Shown here piece after piece: positions 53,838 to 64,000 of a stretch of DNA of 64,000 bases; position 1 is the first letter of the stretch, and each line of letters opens with the position of its first letter. Below the pieces are notes generated by a model, which saw only the letters and a list, made by a program, of their open reading frames with translations, was not told where the DNA came from and searched no databases. A program made the position numbers and the translations under genes. Source of the DNA: Meandrina meandrites (Eukaryota > Cnidaria > Anthozoa > Scleractinia > Meandrinidae); NCBI GenBank assembly GCA_963693305.1, contig OY855907.1, forward strand, positions 32,646,301 to 32,710,300, given 5' to 3'.

Positions 53838-54140
53838 ATGGCGGCGTTGAAAGTTCTTCACGAAGTAACTGCTTGTATTTACAAAACAGACGAAAAGCCA
53901 GCAATGAAATGGTCATTTTTGACCAAAATCGAAAATGATCGTAAGTCATTTCTTGACGTTTTAAGCGGATGCGGAGTAATTGAACGAGCAAAAGAACTTG
54001 GAATACGTGATTTCAAATTGAAGCTTCAGTGTAAGCGATTGACGTCTGAGCCTGACTTTCCACGCGGACGAGTCTTCGCAATTGATACGAATGAACAATT
54101 CGTTACGTGTTTGCCACTTCTCCAAGACAAGCATGAATAG
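53838..54140 (+). CDS. 100 aa open frame in the transposon, ended by a MITE
   Basis: It starts ATGGCGGCG, a good start context. The product is mixed charged and hydrophobic (KVLHEVTACIYKTDEKPAMK, later RGRVFAIDTNEQFVTCLPLL) and matches no family I know. The stop TAG lies within the first bases of the inserted MITE. Just after the MITE, GATAC is followed by GTAAGT, so before insertion the frame probably continued into a splice donor. It may be the first exon of the transposon's protein, now cut short. Confidence 0.45.
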   Translation: MAALKVLHEVTACIYKTDEKPAMKWSFLTKIENDRKSFLDVLSGCGVIERAKELGIRDFKLKLQCKRLTSEPDFPRGRVFAIDTNEQFVTCLPLLQDKHE

Positions 54141-54375
54141 GCCATTTTACAGTTGTCTGCTCAGTGGCCTGGCCGTTGAATGGTAGCGAGGCTAGAGGTG
54201 ACCTTGCATTGATACAAACCTCTCTGCTTTCTCATGTAAATGCAAACTAGTTAGCATCAGAAAAACCTGATTTACAAAACAAAAGCAGTGAGGTCTGTAT
54301 CAAAACAAGGTCAACTCCAGCCTCGCTACCATTCAAAGGCCAGGTCACTGAGCAGGCAACTGTAAAATGGCCTAT
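54137..54375. mobile_element. Palindromic MITE, 239 bp, TGA target duplication
   Basis: Arms of about 95 bp, starting ATAGGCCATTTTACAGTTG, pair with the right half at about 85 to 90 percent. TGA flanks it on both sides (54134-54136 and 54376-54378). It is nested inside the 1979 bp transposon. Confidence 0.82.
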
Positions 54376-55946
54376 TGATACGTAAGTATTTAATATTATT
54401 ACAAGTGGAAAATTTCTTGTTGAGTGTAGCAGAGGATATTTAACTTAAGCGTCTTAAGATGACTAAGTTACTGCGTTGAATAATTACCAACAGCCGGTCA
54501 CGACCGGTTAAGGTCTTCCTTTAAATTAAAAGAGCTTGGCCAATCCAAACTATCGTATCTTGATTAAGAAATGTTAAGAGATTCAGAAAATTGTTAGAGA
54601 TCTCACCAACCCGTGTTTTAATTTACAAGAAATCTAATAACGAACGGTAAGAATGGATAAAACCTTCTGACGGCAGCTCAGGTGTGTAATTGGAGTCATT
54701 TGAGACGTTAGTGTTTTGAAGACCTTGACCGCCTACCGGTCATTTAGCCAGAGGACGAGAAAATAAATTTATACCGGGTCAGAGACGTCAGGGACATCTA
54801 TGAGGCTAAGCAACCTTTGGCTGTTTGTTTGTGTGCGTCTCTTTCATGTCCATTACAGCGCTTCATGTAAAACGGTTGTGTAAAAACAAACAGTTGTCAC
54901 TTTCACGCTCAGAAGGAAATTCCAGGATTACTTAATTACAGTTTAATAAATTACCTTAAAGTTAATTCTTTACTTTCCAGCTTCTATTCGTCTTTGGTTG
55001 TTATTATTTCTTTAGTTGGCCTTTCTTATAGTGACAAAGAGCACTGACACCGGATATAGTCGATATATAATAGTGCAAATTGAATTCTGTCAAAATCTGA
55101 TCAGATCTTGCTAGTCCTGGCTATGGCTCTAGGGTTGAAAATAAATTGCGAGTGCATTAAAAAGTATGTTGTATCGAACCAAATTTTAATGTTCTTTTAG
55201 CGTTTTATGAGGGAATGATCACGAATGTATATTTATGAATTGGACCAATATTCATCAGAGTATTTGGTAATCGGACTTATCACATGCAGTGACGTCATCA
55301 GTATTCAATTGAATTATAGGGATACAAACTACAGGAATTAATGGGATACGGGATATTTGGGACAAAAATTAATGGGATACGGGATATTCAGACCCCCCAT
55401 AATAGGGCCTCAGTGTTTGCACGTTCTCCTTCCTTCATTTCTCTTTGGTCTTTTCCCTCTGCCGTAAAGTATTCTTAGCTTTAACGAACAACTGATTTTA
55501 GCCAATCCAGCCAAAGGCCTCGTCGGCTAACTATCAGGCGATGTTCAGCGCTATTTTGCGGATACCTTTTAAATATAGGTAGCTTACAAGTTTCTAAGTG
55601 GAAGTGTCTAGTCATTTTTTTAACTAGAAGTTGTTCCGGTATTCATATCGCATAGCACCTAACACTTTGTAACGGTCGAGTTAATCTTCATGTGCCATTT
55701 CGATTGTCACCTCATTACCATGTGATCAACATTTCTAAATTTTGTCTCTCTAAGATATCCATACACATCTTTATTTGTACTGTTCTCGACCACGAACTGA
55801 AGATGGTACTAATGTCGAAAAATGTATTTCAAAACGTCGTATCGTGTTTGTAAATTTGCCATTATTTTATTGTTAACAAAAAGTTTTGTACTCTGTTTAC
55901 AGTTTAGTTGCACTGTACTTCATGGCTCTTTTAAAATTTTCAACAG

Positions 55947-57506
55947 GGACGGAAACTGACTTCTTTGCTGGGAATCGTGCTTGCAAATGCCTGGAAGGAT
56001 ATTATCGAACCCATTTGTTCAAAGAATGTTTCAAATGTGGCCAAGGGGGACTGAAATGCCAAGATGATTACGCCTCGTTAAAATCTGGTCACTGGTGGGA
56101 ATGGCGAAACAAGACGTACCAAGACCGCTACAAACTTTATGTTAACAACATCTTGGCACCCTCACCAGCCTTAGATGCTTTCAATGCACAATATCCCTAT
56201 CCCATACCAATGCCTTATAAATGTCCAACAGAACAGTCATGTAAGGGTGGTCTAGACTCTCCGTGCAAGAATGGTTACGAAGGTCCACTGTGCAGTGTGT
56301 GCAGTTCAGGATACTATAAACAACTGAAACTGTGCACAAGATGCCCATCAAAGAATTGGATTGTAGCTCAGTTGTCGATAATTGTGCTCATTGTGCTCAT
56401 TATCGTTGTCGTTTTGGTGTGGAAGAGCAGAAGCAATAAGAAGGAAGAAGATCACCTTCTGATAGATAAGTTCTTTTCAAAAGTCAAGATTGTAATTGGT
56501 TTCTACCAGGTCACGTATGGATTGCTGGAGGCGTTTTCTTATATCAAATGGCCTGGTTCTCTTGAAGTTATCGCTAAGTATTCAGGATTTCTCCAGCTAA
56601 ATGTGCTGCAAGTTGCACCTTTCCAGTGCCTTTTCACGCGATTAAACTTGGATGCCTTTGGAAGCCTCTTCGCAACGACATCAATGAATGCTGCTGTCAT
56701 TTGCTTTTCCGGAATCGGTTATGGACTATATAAACTGAGTATCTCGAGAAATAGCAGCCTGGAAGGCGATGAAAAGTCAAGAAGAGTATCCCAGTCGAAG
56801 CAGCTTGTGTACAAAAATGCGTTTTTCTTTCTGTACGTGACGTACCTCACCACGTGTTCCAAGACAGCAATTGTCCTTCCTCCTGCTTGCAGAAAACTTT
56901 GCCGAGATGACAAAGAAGCGTTGTGTTCCAAGTACCTAAAAGCAGATTACAGTGTACCATGTGAAGGGCAAAAGTACAATCACATGCTTGTCGTGGCATA
57001 CATTTCTGTTGCCTATATCTTTGCCCTTCCTGCTGCCTCATTTATTGCCCTTTGGAGACAACGAAGATCGCAATCAGCCACAGAAGACGTAAGAATGTTG
57101 CAGGATATCGCGTCTAGCAAAGAGATGATCTCGGGATTGCGTTTTCTCTTTGGAAATTACAAATCCCGTTCTTGGTATTGGGAACTGGTTGAAATGACTC
57201 GTAAGGTAATTCTTACGTCTGGTCTAATTCTTGTAGGACAGGAAACCAGGTCCTACATTGGTTTGGCATTGGTTATTGCCGGGATGTATGGGATCGCTTT
57301 CTCCTGGATCAAACCCATACAAGACGTGATGGAAAACAAATTGATGGCAGCGTCCCTAGCCGTAACCGTGGTCAACTTAGTGATTGGAGCGGTGAGTAAG
57401 ATTCCCTCCGAAAATATAACCGGCTGGATTGGCTCCGACACTGACGCCATCTTGTTCAAGATATTGCTGTTCGCAGCAAATTCGTTGGTGATTGGCCTAC
57501 TTGTTG
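55947..57506 (+). CDS. Main exon: Cys-rich end and multi-pass membrane domain (1560 bp)
   Basis: Acceptor TTCAACAG and donor GTAAGA, phase 1 on both sides. The first about 140 residues are Cys-rich (ACKCLEGYYR, FKCGQGGLKC, YEGPLCSVCSSGYY), with an Asn-Lys-Thr sequon. Hydrophobic segments follow: WIVAQLSIIVLIVLIIVVVL, VIGFYQVTYGLLEAF, TTSMNAAVICFSGIGYGLY, YKNAFFFLYVTYLTT, VVAYISVAYIFALPAASF, RKVILTSGLILVG, YIGLALVIAGMYGIAFSWI, AASLAVTVVNLVIGAV and ILLFAANSLVIGLLV, eight or nine in all. The intervening SRSWYWELVEMTRK block recalls the conserved motif of the multi-pass domain in GCC2-type proteins. Two Cys pairs lie in the loop after the fourth segment. Ion channel or receptor function is not established. 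Confidence 0.85.
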
Positions 57507-58774
57507 GTAAGATATTTGCTTCTTTCACCTTTTTTTCCCCTGGATTTAAACTCGTTGTTGATCATGCCACTAAGCTAGGAATAAGTAGTGAAGTCAATGT
57601 AAAGTCTAAAGTAAAGCTTAACCATAAATTCACAGTTCGGGTATTTTTTGAATCGCCAAGTGCGGTTGCGTTTCCTGGCCGCTGGTCAAGGAGACACAGG
57701 ATCTGGGCAAGAGAATTGCCCAGGAAGGGCCTGAAATCTGACTACGTGAGTCACTAGGTTTTGCCGCAGTTGCTACTACGCTGGGTTTATTTCGCATCTT
57801 TCTCCTTTTTCTACGGAGATTTTGGCATGTTAAAGGATACTGTATCCCTAGGCTTGAATTCAATTTCAATCGAAAATATTCTCACCCTTGCCCCTCAAAC
57901 GCTTAAAGATTCGTATTTCAAGTTACGATAGGTTATAGTAAAGGGTGTCCTAAGCGCAACGGTTTTTTTGCCGGTACAGTTTGCTTTGAGAGTTTAATTT
58001 AGCTAACTCTTTATTTTGATATGTACACGCTAACTTGCTATTATACAAAGTGGCATACACCTCCGTTCAGAAATAATCTGTTGGTCCTAGCAAAACAAAT
58101 AACAGTCATCTTCCTTTAAGCGAAGCCATTAGTCTTTCAGAACTAAATAAAAGAGACTTTTAACTCCATAGCCCTCGCTATTTTGTTTTTCGCTTTGCTT
58201 AAAATAAAATTTGCCGATTAGGGAGATGCATTCTTTCCAAATCTTTTCGGTGACAGCAGCCGTTATGGTGCAAGAATGGAAGTTTACATTGGAAGAGGTG
58301 TTTTATATGCAGTGTTTATGGTATTTTGCGTTATACAGGAAATACGTAACGCTAATTAAATTGACAGTGTGAAAACTAAAAATAATGTAAATTAAATTGA
58401 AATAGTTAAATACCTGATAAAATAGTTCAGGTAAATAAACTATTATGTTTCTTATAACTGATATGACTAATATGTTATAGTTACTTAAGACTGGTTTTAA
58501 ATGATTAGTTTGAAGGATTTTTGGACAAAATATTAAGACATGAATGAAGATATGACGACGTTTTCATCGATATCGCTCTTAATTCGTGGTTGCTAAGCTT
58601 CCTTCCACCTGAGGAAGCTCAGGAAAAGTGGTTGGGTGCAGTCTGTCTCGAAAGAGATATATATTTCAATAAACGTGTTGAATTCGGCGCACATTCTAAC
58701 CTAGGCGCATTCATTTCACGCATGTTTTCCAAAAGCGTTCTGAAAAAAAAATCATGTTTGTCCTTTGTTTTTAG
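57507..58774. other. Last intron
   Basis: The reading frame stays open until 57757 past the donor, but the alignment of phases and the loss of membrane-type composition favour splicing at 57507. No repeat recognised. Confidence 0.5.
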
Positions 58775-59172
58775 TTCAGTACGCTTTGCACCTATATGGT
58801 TACTTCAAAGAGTGGCGCAAAAATCCACACTGCTCTTTATCCTGCTGCATGGCGCTGCTACTTCCTCTCAACGATTTGCAGGGGGATGTTCGTGGTTTGG
58901 CGGAGACAAACGTCCTTAAAACCCAGGTAGATACGGGAAACTTTGAAATGGTTACACTTCAAGCTGCCGTAATAGACAGTGGAGCTATTGACGTCACTCT
59001 TGAAGAAGGCGAGGAAGGTGATGATGACACAGTGGAGGTTCAGGATAACAATCATCAGGGAGCCATGCACAGCAACCAAAAATGTGACCAAGGGTCACAA
59101 ACAGAGTTCTTTTCCATTTTCACAAAAGCCGATGTTGCGCTACATCAGCCAGTTTATGAAACGCATTTGTAG
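58775..59172 (+). CDS. Last exon: cytoplasmic tail (398 bp with stop)
   Basis: Acceptor GTTTTTAG, phase 1. It encodes QYALHLYGYFKEWRKNPHC, then a hydrophilic tail with an acidic run (LEEGEEGDDDTVEVQD), and ends PVYETHL. The Cys pair in CSLSCC just after the membrane could be acylated, which is inference. An AATAAA signal lies at 59639-59644, a possible poly(A) site. Confidence 0.75.
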
Positions 59173-60239
59173 ATCACGGTGAGTACAGGGCATACAAAGA
59201 ACAAACTTGTATGCAGATAGAACAGTAATTTTGTTTAGTTAACGGGAGTAAGCAAGATATATATTTTGCTTGCAAAATCCGTTTATTCAATTCATTTGTA
59301 TATTTGGTGGCATTTGGACAAAACAATATAAAATTGGGTAAAGGAAGTATCGATAATCATCCTGGGTACTGTCCCTTTAGCCCTTTAATTCGTTATCCGA
59401 TCTCCATCATCAGTGAAACTTGCAACAACACGAAAACGATTTAAAAAGGATATTTCTTCTCTTAACATAAACTCAAAGGGAAAGAGACTTTTTTTTACTG
59501 TGCAAGAACCAATAATTCTTAAGGTTGCATGAAAAACTGAAACGGTGTAAACAGAAGAAAGATGTATTCGCTTAGTGTGAAAAACAATTATATCTAATTA
59601 AGCACAACAACTGCTAGCAATATGAACATTTGTTGTAGAATAAAAGGAATGATCTACACAACCCCTTAGAATGTTTGGCATTTTAGGACTAAACAAAGAA
59701 ATTTTAAGGTAGCAGCTCATATGACATCGCCTTTTGACCGGTTTTGACAGCGATTTGATGTACTTTAAATTTAGTAAAATATTTTTCATAAATCAGAGGC
59801 AGTGGCGAATCAAGATCTTCACTTGGGGGGAGGGGGGCACTTTTGATTACTTTAAATGTTGAATTCTGTGAAGATAATTCCGGCATGTCACATGTCTGGC
59901 CCCTCCCTTTCATCCGCCACTAAAAAGTACCTTGGACACAAGTCAAAAACACATTTTAAGATACCTTTATCACACCTTTGATTAATACAAAGGTGTACTA
60001 TCAAAGTCTCATATATAAACTGCTCTCACTCTTTACAACAGGTCTCATCTCTCTGCATCAGATGGGGATTCTACTTGATTGAGAAGTTCAGCTTATAAAG
60101 GCCTGTAGCTAGGACATCATATAGAGACCTTCCTTCAACAGCTTCTTTAGTGTTAAAACAGAACATGCCATTTCATGGCAATTTAGATTAACAATCAAGC
60201 CCATCGTTACTGAAGAGACAAATGTATCTGAATTAATTC
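59173..60239. other. 3' flank, no gene seen
   Basis: May hold the 3' UTR of the receptor gene. The only clue is AATAAA at 59639. No other feature recognised. Confidence 0.4.
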
Positions 60240-61720
60240 ATATTTACTTTTCAACTGGATATGTAGACACAAAATAAAGGTCTTTCCTGCCTGCCGCAAG
60301 ACATACGCAGAAATTTTACAAGTATTTGTAAAATCATAAGGCAGAAAACAATAACCTAATATATCCATTTTAATTCATTTGTTTGTTCTTTCTGGAAGCA
60401 TCATATCACTTGTGCATGAGGTGGAAAATGTCTGCAATAATATGTAGCAAATTTGTCAGCGCTTTTCTGTAAAGTTTTGGTAAAAGAAAAGCTGGCTAAA
60501 ACAAAAAGACATATGGATTCAGTTATTTATCTCTTGTGCCTGCTGTAAAAGGACCACGCCTTTTTTGGATGCTGTATTTGGATTAGGATTGTTTGCAAAA
60601 TGGAAGAGCAGAAATACTTGTCTTAACCAGTGCATCATTTACTGGTGGAAAAGATACATCCAATTTAATTTATAATTATGTATTAATCAGTTGTATTTAT
60701 TCGAAAATTTATGTAGCATGTATAGACTAAGCGTTTATATTTCTCATCCCTGTGTGTAAAGGAATTTGTGGCAATTTTAAAGGTTTGGTAGCAGCAAAGG
60801 GCAGCAAACAATAAACTGATGAATCGATTTTATTCATATTAATTCATATTTATCCTTTCTGATATTGAAATATTGTGTCACTTGTGCCAAGCGCAAAAAG
60901 AAATATGTGTAGACATTGTTCATGGTTATTCCGTTGTGCCTGCTTTAATGGCATAAGTAGAACACTTTACAGGTAATATTTAAGATTTTGGTAGAAGCAG
61001 GGGCTGGAAACAATAAGTTTAATAATTTAAATTTATCTTTTCTTTGACCAAACGTCATCATTGACCAAACGTAAATATGGCCGCCTTTAATTCTTATTCC
61101 TCATTTTTAACAGAATTAAAGTAAATAAGTGGATTTTCAAGGCTATATTCCTATTTAATGGGAGCCAACAGGAACATTTGTATTATCAAAAACATGAGGA
61201 TATGCCCAGGATTGACCACCTCCGAGATGAAGGTTCTTTATGATAGGCATCACAAAGTGTCTTCATTGATAAAAGTTCACCGAACCGCACTTAATTCTGT
61301 CAAATGAAGTAAAATGAAACTGGCAAATAACCCACTTAGTCAAATGTGAAGCACTTAAGTTCAACCCTGGTCATAAGTGCATCAGTGTTCAAGAAACCTG
61401 ACCAGACAACGAACGGCATCGGCAGCCATATTGACATAAGGTCTATTCAAGACATTTCTCGTTTTTATCTCTAGGACATAGCTAGGCTGTTCAATAGCTT
61501 AAATGTAAAAATTTGGTAGAAGACAAAGCAGGGGAATAAAACTTATATAACTGGTATAAGAGTTACAATTTATATTTATCCGGCTTTCAATCAGTATATA
61601 TTAATCACTTGCTCATATCCCGCTGCGAAGATTTACGTGTTTGTAGCTTTTTTTCGTTCAGTTTTCTGTAAATTTTGAAAACGAAAACGGAAAAGCAGGA
61701 TAATAAATGTATCAAAAATC
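60240..61720. repeat. Degenerate repeat array
   Basis: Blocks reading roughly TTTGGTAGAAG..AAAGCAGG..AATAAA, then TTCATATTTAT, recur about six times (near 60330, 60470, 60785, 60990, 61510 and 61675) with strong divergence and unequal spacing. Confidence 0.5.
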
Positions 61721-64000
61721 AATGTTTGTTGAAATTGGTGATGGATTCATGAATGTTTCTGGACGTAATCCTTTTACTAGGTACTAGGTACACCAGAACA
61801 AAGAAAAATAGCATTTTGTAACATGGGCAAAAATTAAACCACAACATATACAAAAAAAAAATGATATACAATGAACAATACATTTAATTTCTCTATGCGC
61901 GCTTGTTTTCAACGTCCTCACATGTTTTAGCTACAAACTGGGGTTTGCTCCTTGTTATCACTCAAGCTATATTTATCCCAACCCGGAAAAGTGCGAGAAG
62001 CACTCGGCTATGCTTCTTTCTTGTCCATAAAAATACTGGTTCTTGTATAATTCAACAATGCATGCGTAAGATTTCGCTTTCGTTTTTTTTTTTCAATAAT
62101 ATTCTTATTCTTATTCCCGGCAAAGATTACAACACATCACTAATGTCTTCTTTTCAACTATATGTTAACGTTGTGTTCATATGCATGTGCTGTATGCACC
62201 CCTCGCAAACGGATGCGAGAGCGTTCAAACCCTCATCATAACCATTAGTTTTAAATAAAGATCTCAGCCTAAAATGTTTTCACAGTAGTTTTATTTGACC
62301 TACATTCATTCTGCACGACTCCAGGCCATATTTGCCGACGGCCGCTTTTAAATATAAGTAGAAATGGACATGAAAAGACTGGTAATCTTGGTATTACCGA
62401 ATTCTCGCCACTGACATTCAAATAATACTCGTGCAATTAGCGAAGAGAATTCTATTCTCTTTCGCTTCGCTCAGCCGAATAGAAAACATTTCTAATATAT
62501 GTAAGGACGTAAACAACACAACAGTTTGTGGAGGGAGCCGCCAGCATTTGAGTTTATTTACAGTGAAATATAAGTATAAGCGGGAAAATGGAAAAAGTAA
62601 CAGTACAAGCACCGAAGCAAGCTAAGTATAAACAACAACGTATACAGGATCTATAGATAAATTACAGCCAAAGCGGATACAGCAAACAGGAATGTAAACG
62701 TGGCAATTACAGCTATTACAAACTACAGCGAAAAGACAAACTAAGTTAAGAAAAAATACACACTATTTTACAAACAAAATATGAAAAAGTAGCCTCGACA
62801 AAACTGGTCGGCGTCAAGTGGTGTGACATACACGAGGAGTGGTTTATAAAGGGGCTAGAGATCCCAATGGGAATTATGCAATACCCGCTAATTAACAACT
62901 AAAAGAAATACATTTTATATCTCGATCTTGGCGAGGAGTAAATATAAACTGTATATAATTGTTCATTAGCTTTTTCTTTATTTATTTTTCGTGTCGCTTG
63001 ACCAACTTTCGAGGCATTCTTTCGTTCTAGTGACGAGGAAAGTGATTGGCAGACAAAGTATGCTGCATCCATTTTTATGTTTTCACTCAAATTGTTCATT
63101 CAACCATTTTAATTGTTAAGCAGTATGTCTTCTTTTTAATAGTATATCAGTTGTTGGACTGTGCTTTTTTGTGCATATTTGGTAAATTTTTAAGTCATGT
63201 GTTGTATGCCTCCCTTGTAAGCGCTTTCAAACCGTCATCGTCGACGTTTCCGCAAAAGGAAACAGTTTCTCGAGGCCTGCATTCGGGCCAAGTTTGAGAG
63301 TGTTCGATTTGTTTCAAATTGTACCCCTCCCCCAGGCGATATATACAGAAGCCCACACTTAAACTTCTTCTGTCAACGAATGTTGCTTCAAAGGAGTCAT
63401 ACTTTAAGCGATTCATGATCACAACAACTTAGCTAAGCTTCATTGGACTTTCTCCCCATTTTCTAATCTGAATGATGATTGGCGAGAATTCTGAAACTAG
63501 CAGCTATATTGTTTTGCAAGCTGGTATAGAATAATTAACTAACTAGGGAGCGTATGTATAGAAAAGACGGGTTTAACCACCCGTTTAAAATCCGAGATAG
63601 GGGAAATTTTTGACCCGGGGCAATAAAGAAAATAACAAGGAGTCGCTTAAAATGGTAACCAAGAGGGTTCTTAAAGTTGGTTAAATGATTCAGCCGACGG
63701 TACCGAGCATTATAGAATCATCGACATCAGAACATGATTTTGATGGAACACTGAGCTTCCAGGACTATCATTCGACGGGAAAATGTGACATAAGAGTTAA
63801 AGAAAATGAAACAAAAGTAGTTCAGTGTACGATAATTTTAAGACGGTAGGAAAATATATTTCTGAAACTCGTTAATAATTCATCAAGGTAAAACAAAGGA
63901 AATCAGAACCGTGGTGGTGGTTAGAAATCTGATCTTAATTAGCATAAATTTTTACGATATTATTTCTCCGTTTTCACCGTAGTTTTATTACTACATCGTT
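61721..64000. other. AT-rich sequence without recognisable gene
   Basis: Two stretches near 62170-62240 and 63185-63240 share a similar order (TGTATGC..CCCT..AAGCG..TTCAAACCNTCATC) and may be copies of one repeat. No long frame or known domain. Confidence 0.4.

Larger units (their letters stand above)
53433..55411. mobile_element. 1979 bp DNA transposon with 6 bp target duplication AGTGTT
   Basis: The ends GAGGCCCCATTAGGGG and CCCCATAATAGGGCCTC are inverted copies. AGTGTT stands on both sides (53427-53432 and 55412-55417). Inside both ends lie repeats of ATAGGGATACGGGATATTT. It carries a small open frame (53838) and a nested MITE. The superfamily is unknown; 6 bp duplications are seen in few groups. 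Confidence 0.75.
11821..59172 (+). other. Large receptor-like gene: LRR array, Cys-rich region, multi-pass membrane domain, acidic tail (5' end missing)
   Basis: I joined 22 exons by splice sites and reading frame. Eighteen LRR exons are linked by introns that all split a codon after its second base. The following four exons are joined by introns after the first base of a codon. All joins stay open and give about 1190 residues. The order is about 18 leucine-rich repeats (Slit/decorin-like LxxLxLxxNxLxxLP type), a Cys-rich GCC2/GCC3-like region, about eight or nine membrane segments, and a roughly 130-residue cytoplasmic tail. LRRs bind protein or glycan ligands outside the cell, so a surface receptor or adhesion role is likely. 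The membrane part resembles the multi-pass domain of large cnidarian and algal GCC2-domain proteins I recall, sometimes called TRP-like; this is not certain. Signal peptide and first exons are not in view. Confidence 0.75.

Overview
The window looks like nuclear DNA of an animal, most likely an anthozoan cnidarian such as a coral. It is AT-rich, has short exons in long introns with GT/AG borders, and is full of small DNA transposons, LINE pieces, SINE-like pieces and microsatellites. The species assignment is inference from gene and repeat style.

Positions 1 to about 10862 are one end of a Polinton/Maverick-type element, an integrated virus-like DNA transposon whose left end lies outside the window. 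It carries a truncated leftward coiled-coil gene and a rightward block: probable double-jelly-roll capsid protein, packaging ATPase, and six small proteins, most with membrane segments. A DDE integrase follows, then a convergent 1393-codon B-family DNA polymerase. No gene in the visible part is broken. Short palindromes of the form CAAC-n-GTTG recur between the genes, and a 172 bp hairpin lies beyond the polymerase, where the element should end.

From 11821 to 59172 runs one large rightward host gene lacking its 5' end. Eighteen small exons, mostly exactly 72 bp, each encode about one leucine-rich repeat and are separated by phase-2 introns. They are followed by two cysteine-rich exons, a 1560 bp exon with more Cys-rich sequence and about eight or nine membrane segments, and a last exon for an acidic cytoplasmic tail. 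All joins keep frame and give about 1190 residues, so this looks like an intact receptor-like membrane protein. The Polinton lies just upstream of the first visible exon, perhaps in an intron of the same gene.

The introns hold many mobile elements. These include a piggyBac-like MITE (12053-12849), PIF/Harbinger-like elements (14892-15977, 22384-22760), other MITEs and foldbacks, and three LINE remnants (24470-24860, 35230-36720, 49435-50497). A Tc1-type transposase (41134-42234) sits between two identical 277 bp repeats. A broken Crypton-like tyrosine recombinase lies between inverted repeats (44553-45649). A 1979 bp element has 6 bp target duplications (53433-55411) and its small open frame is now ended by a nested MITE. 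From 59173 to 64000 no gene is recognisable, only degenerate repeats.
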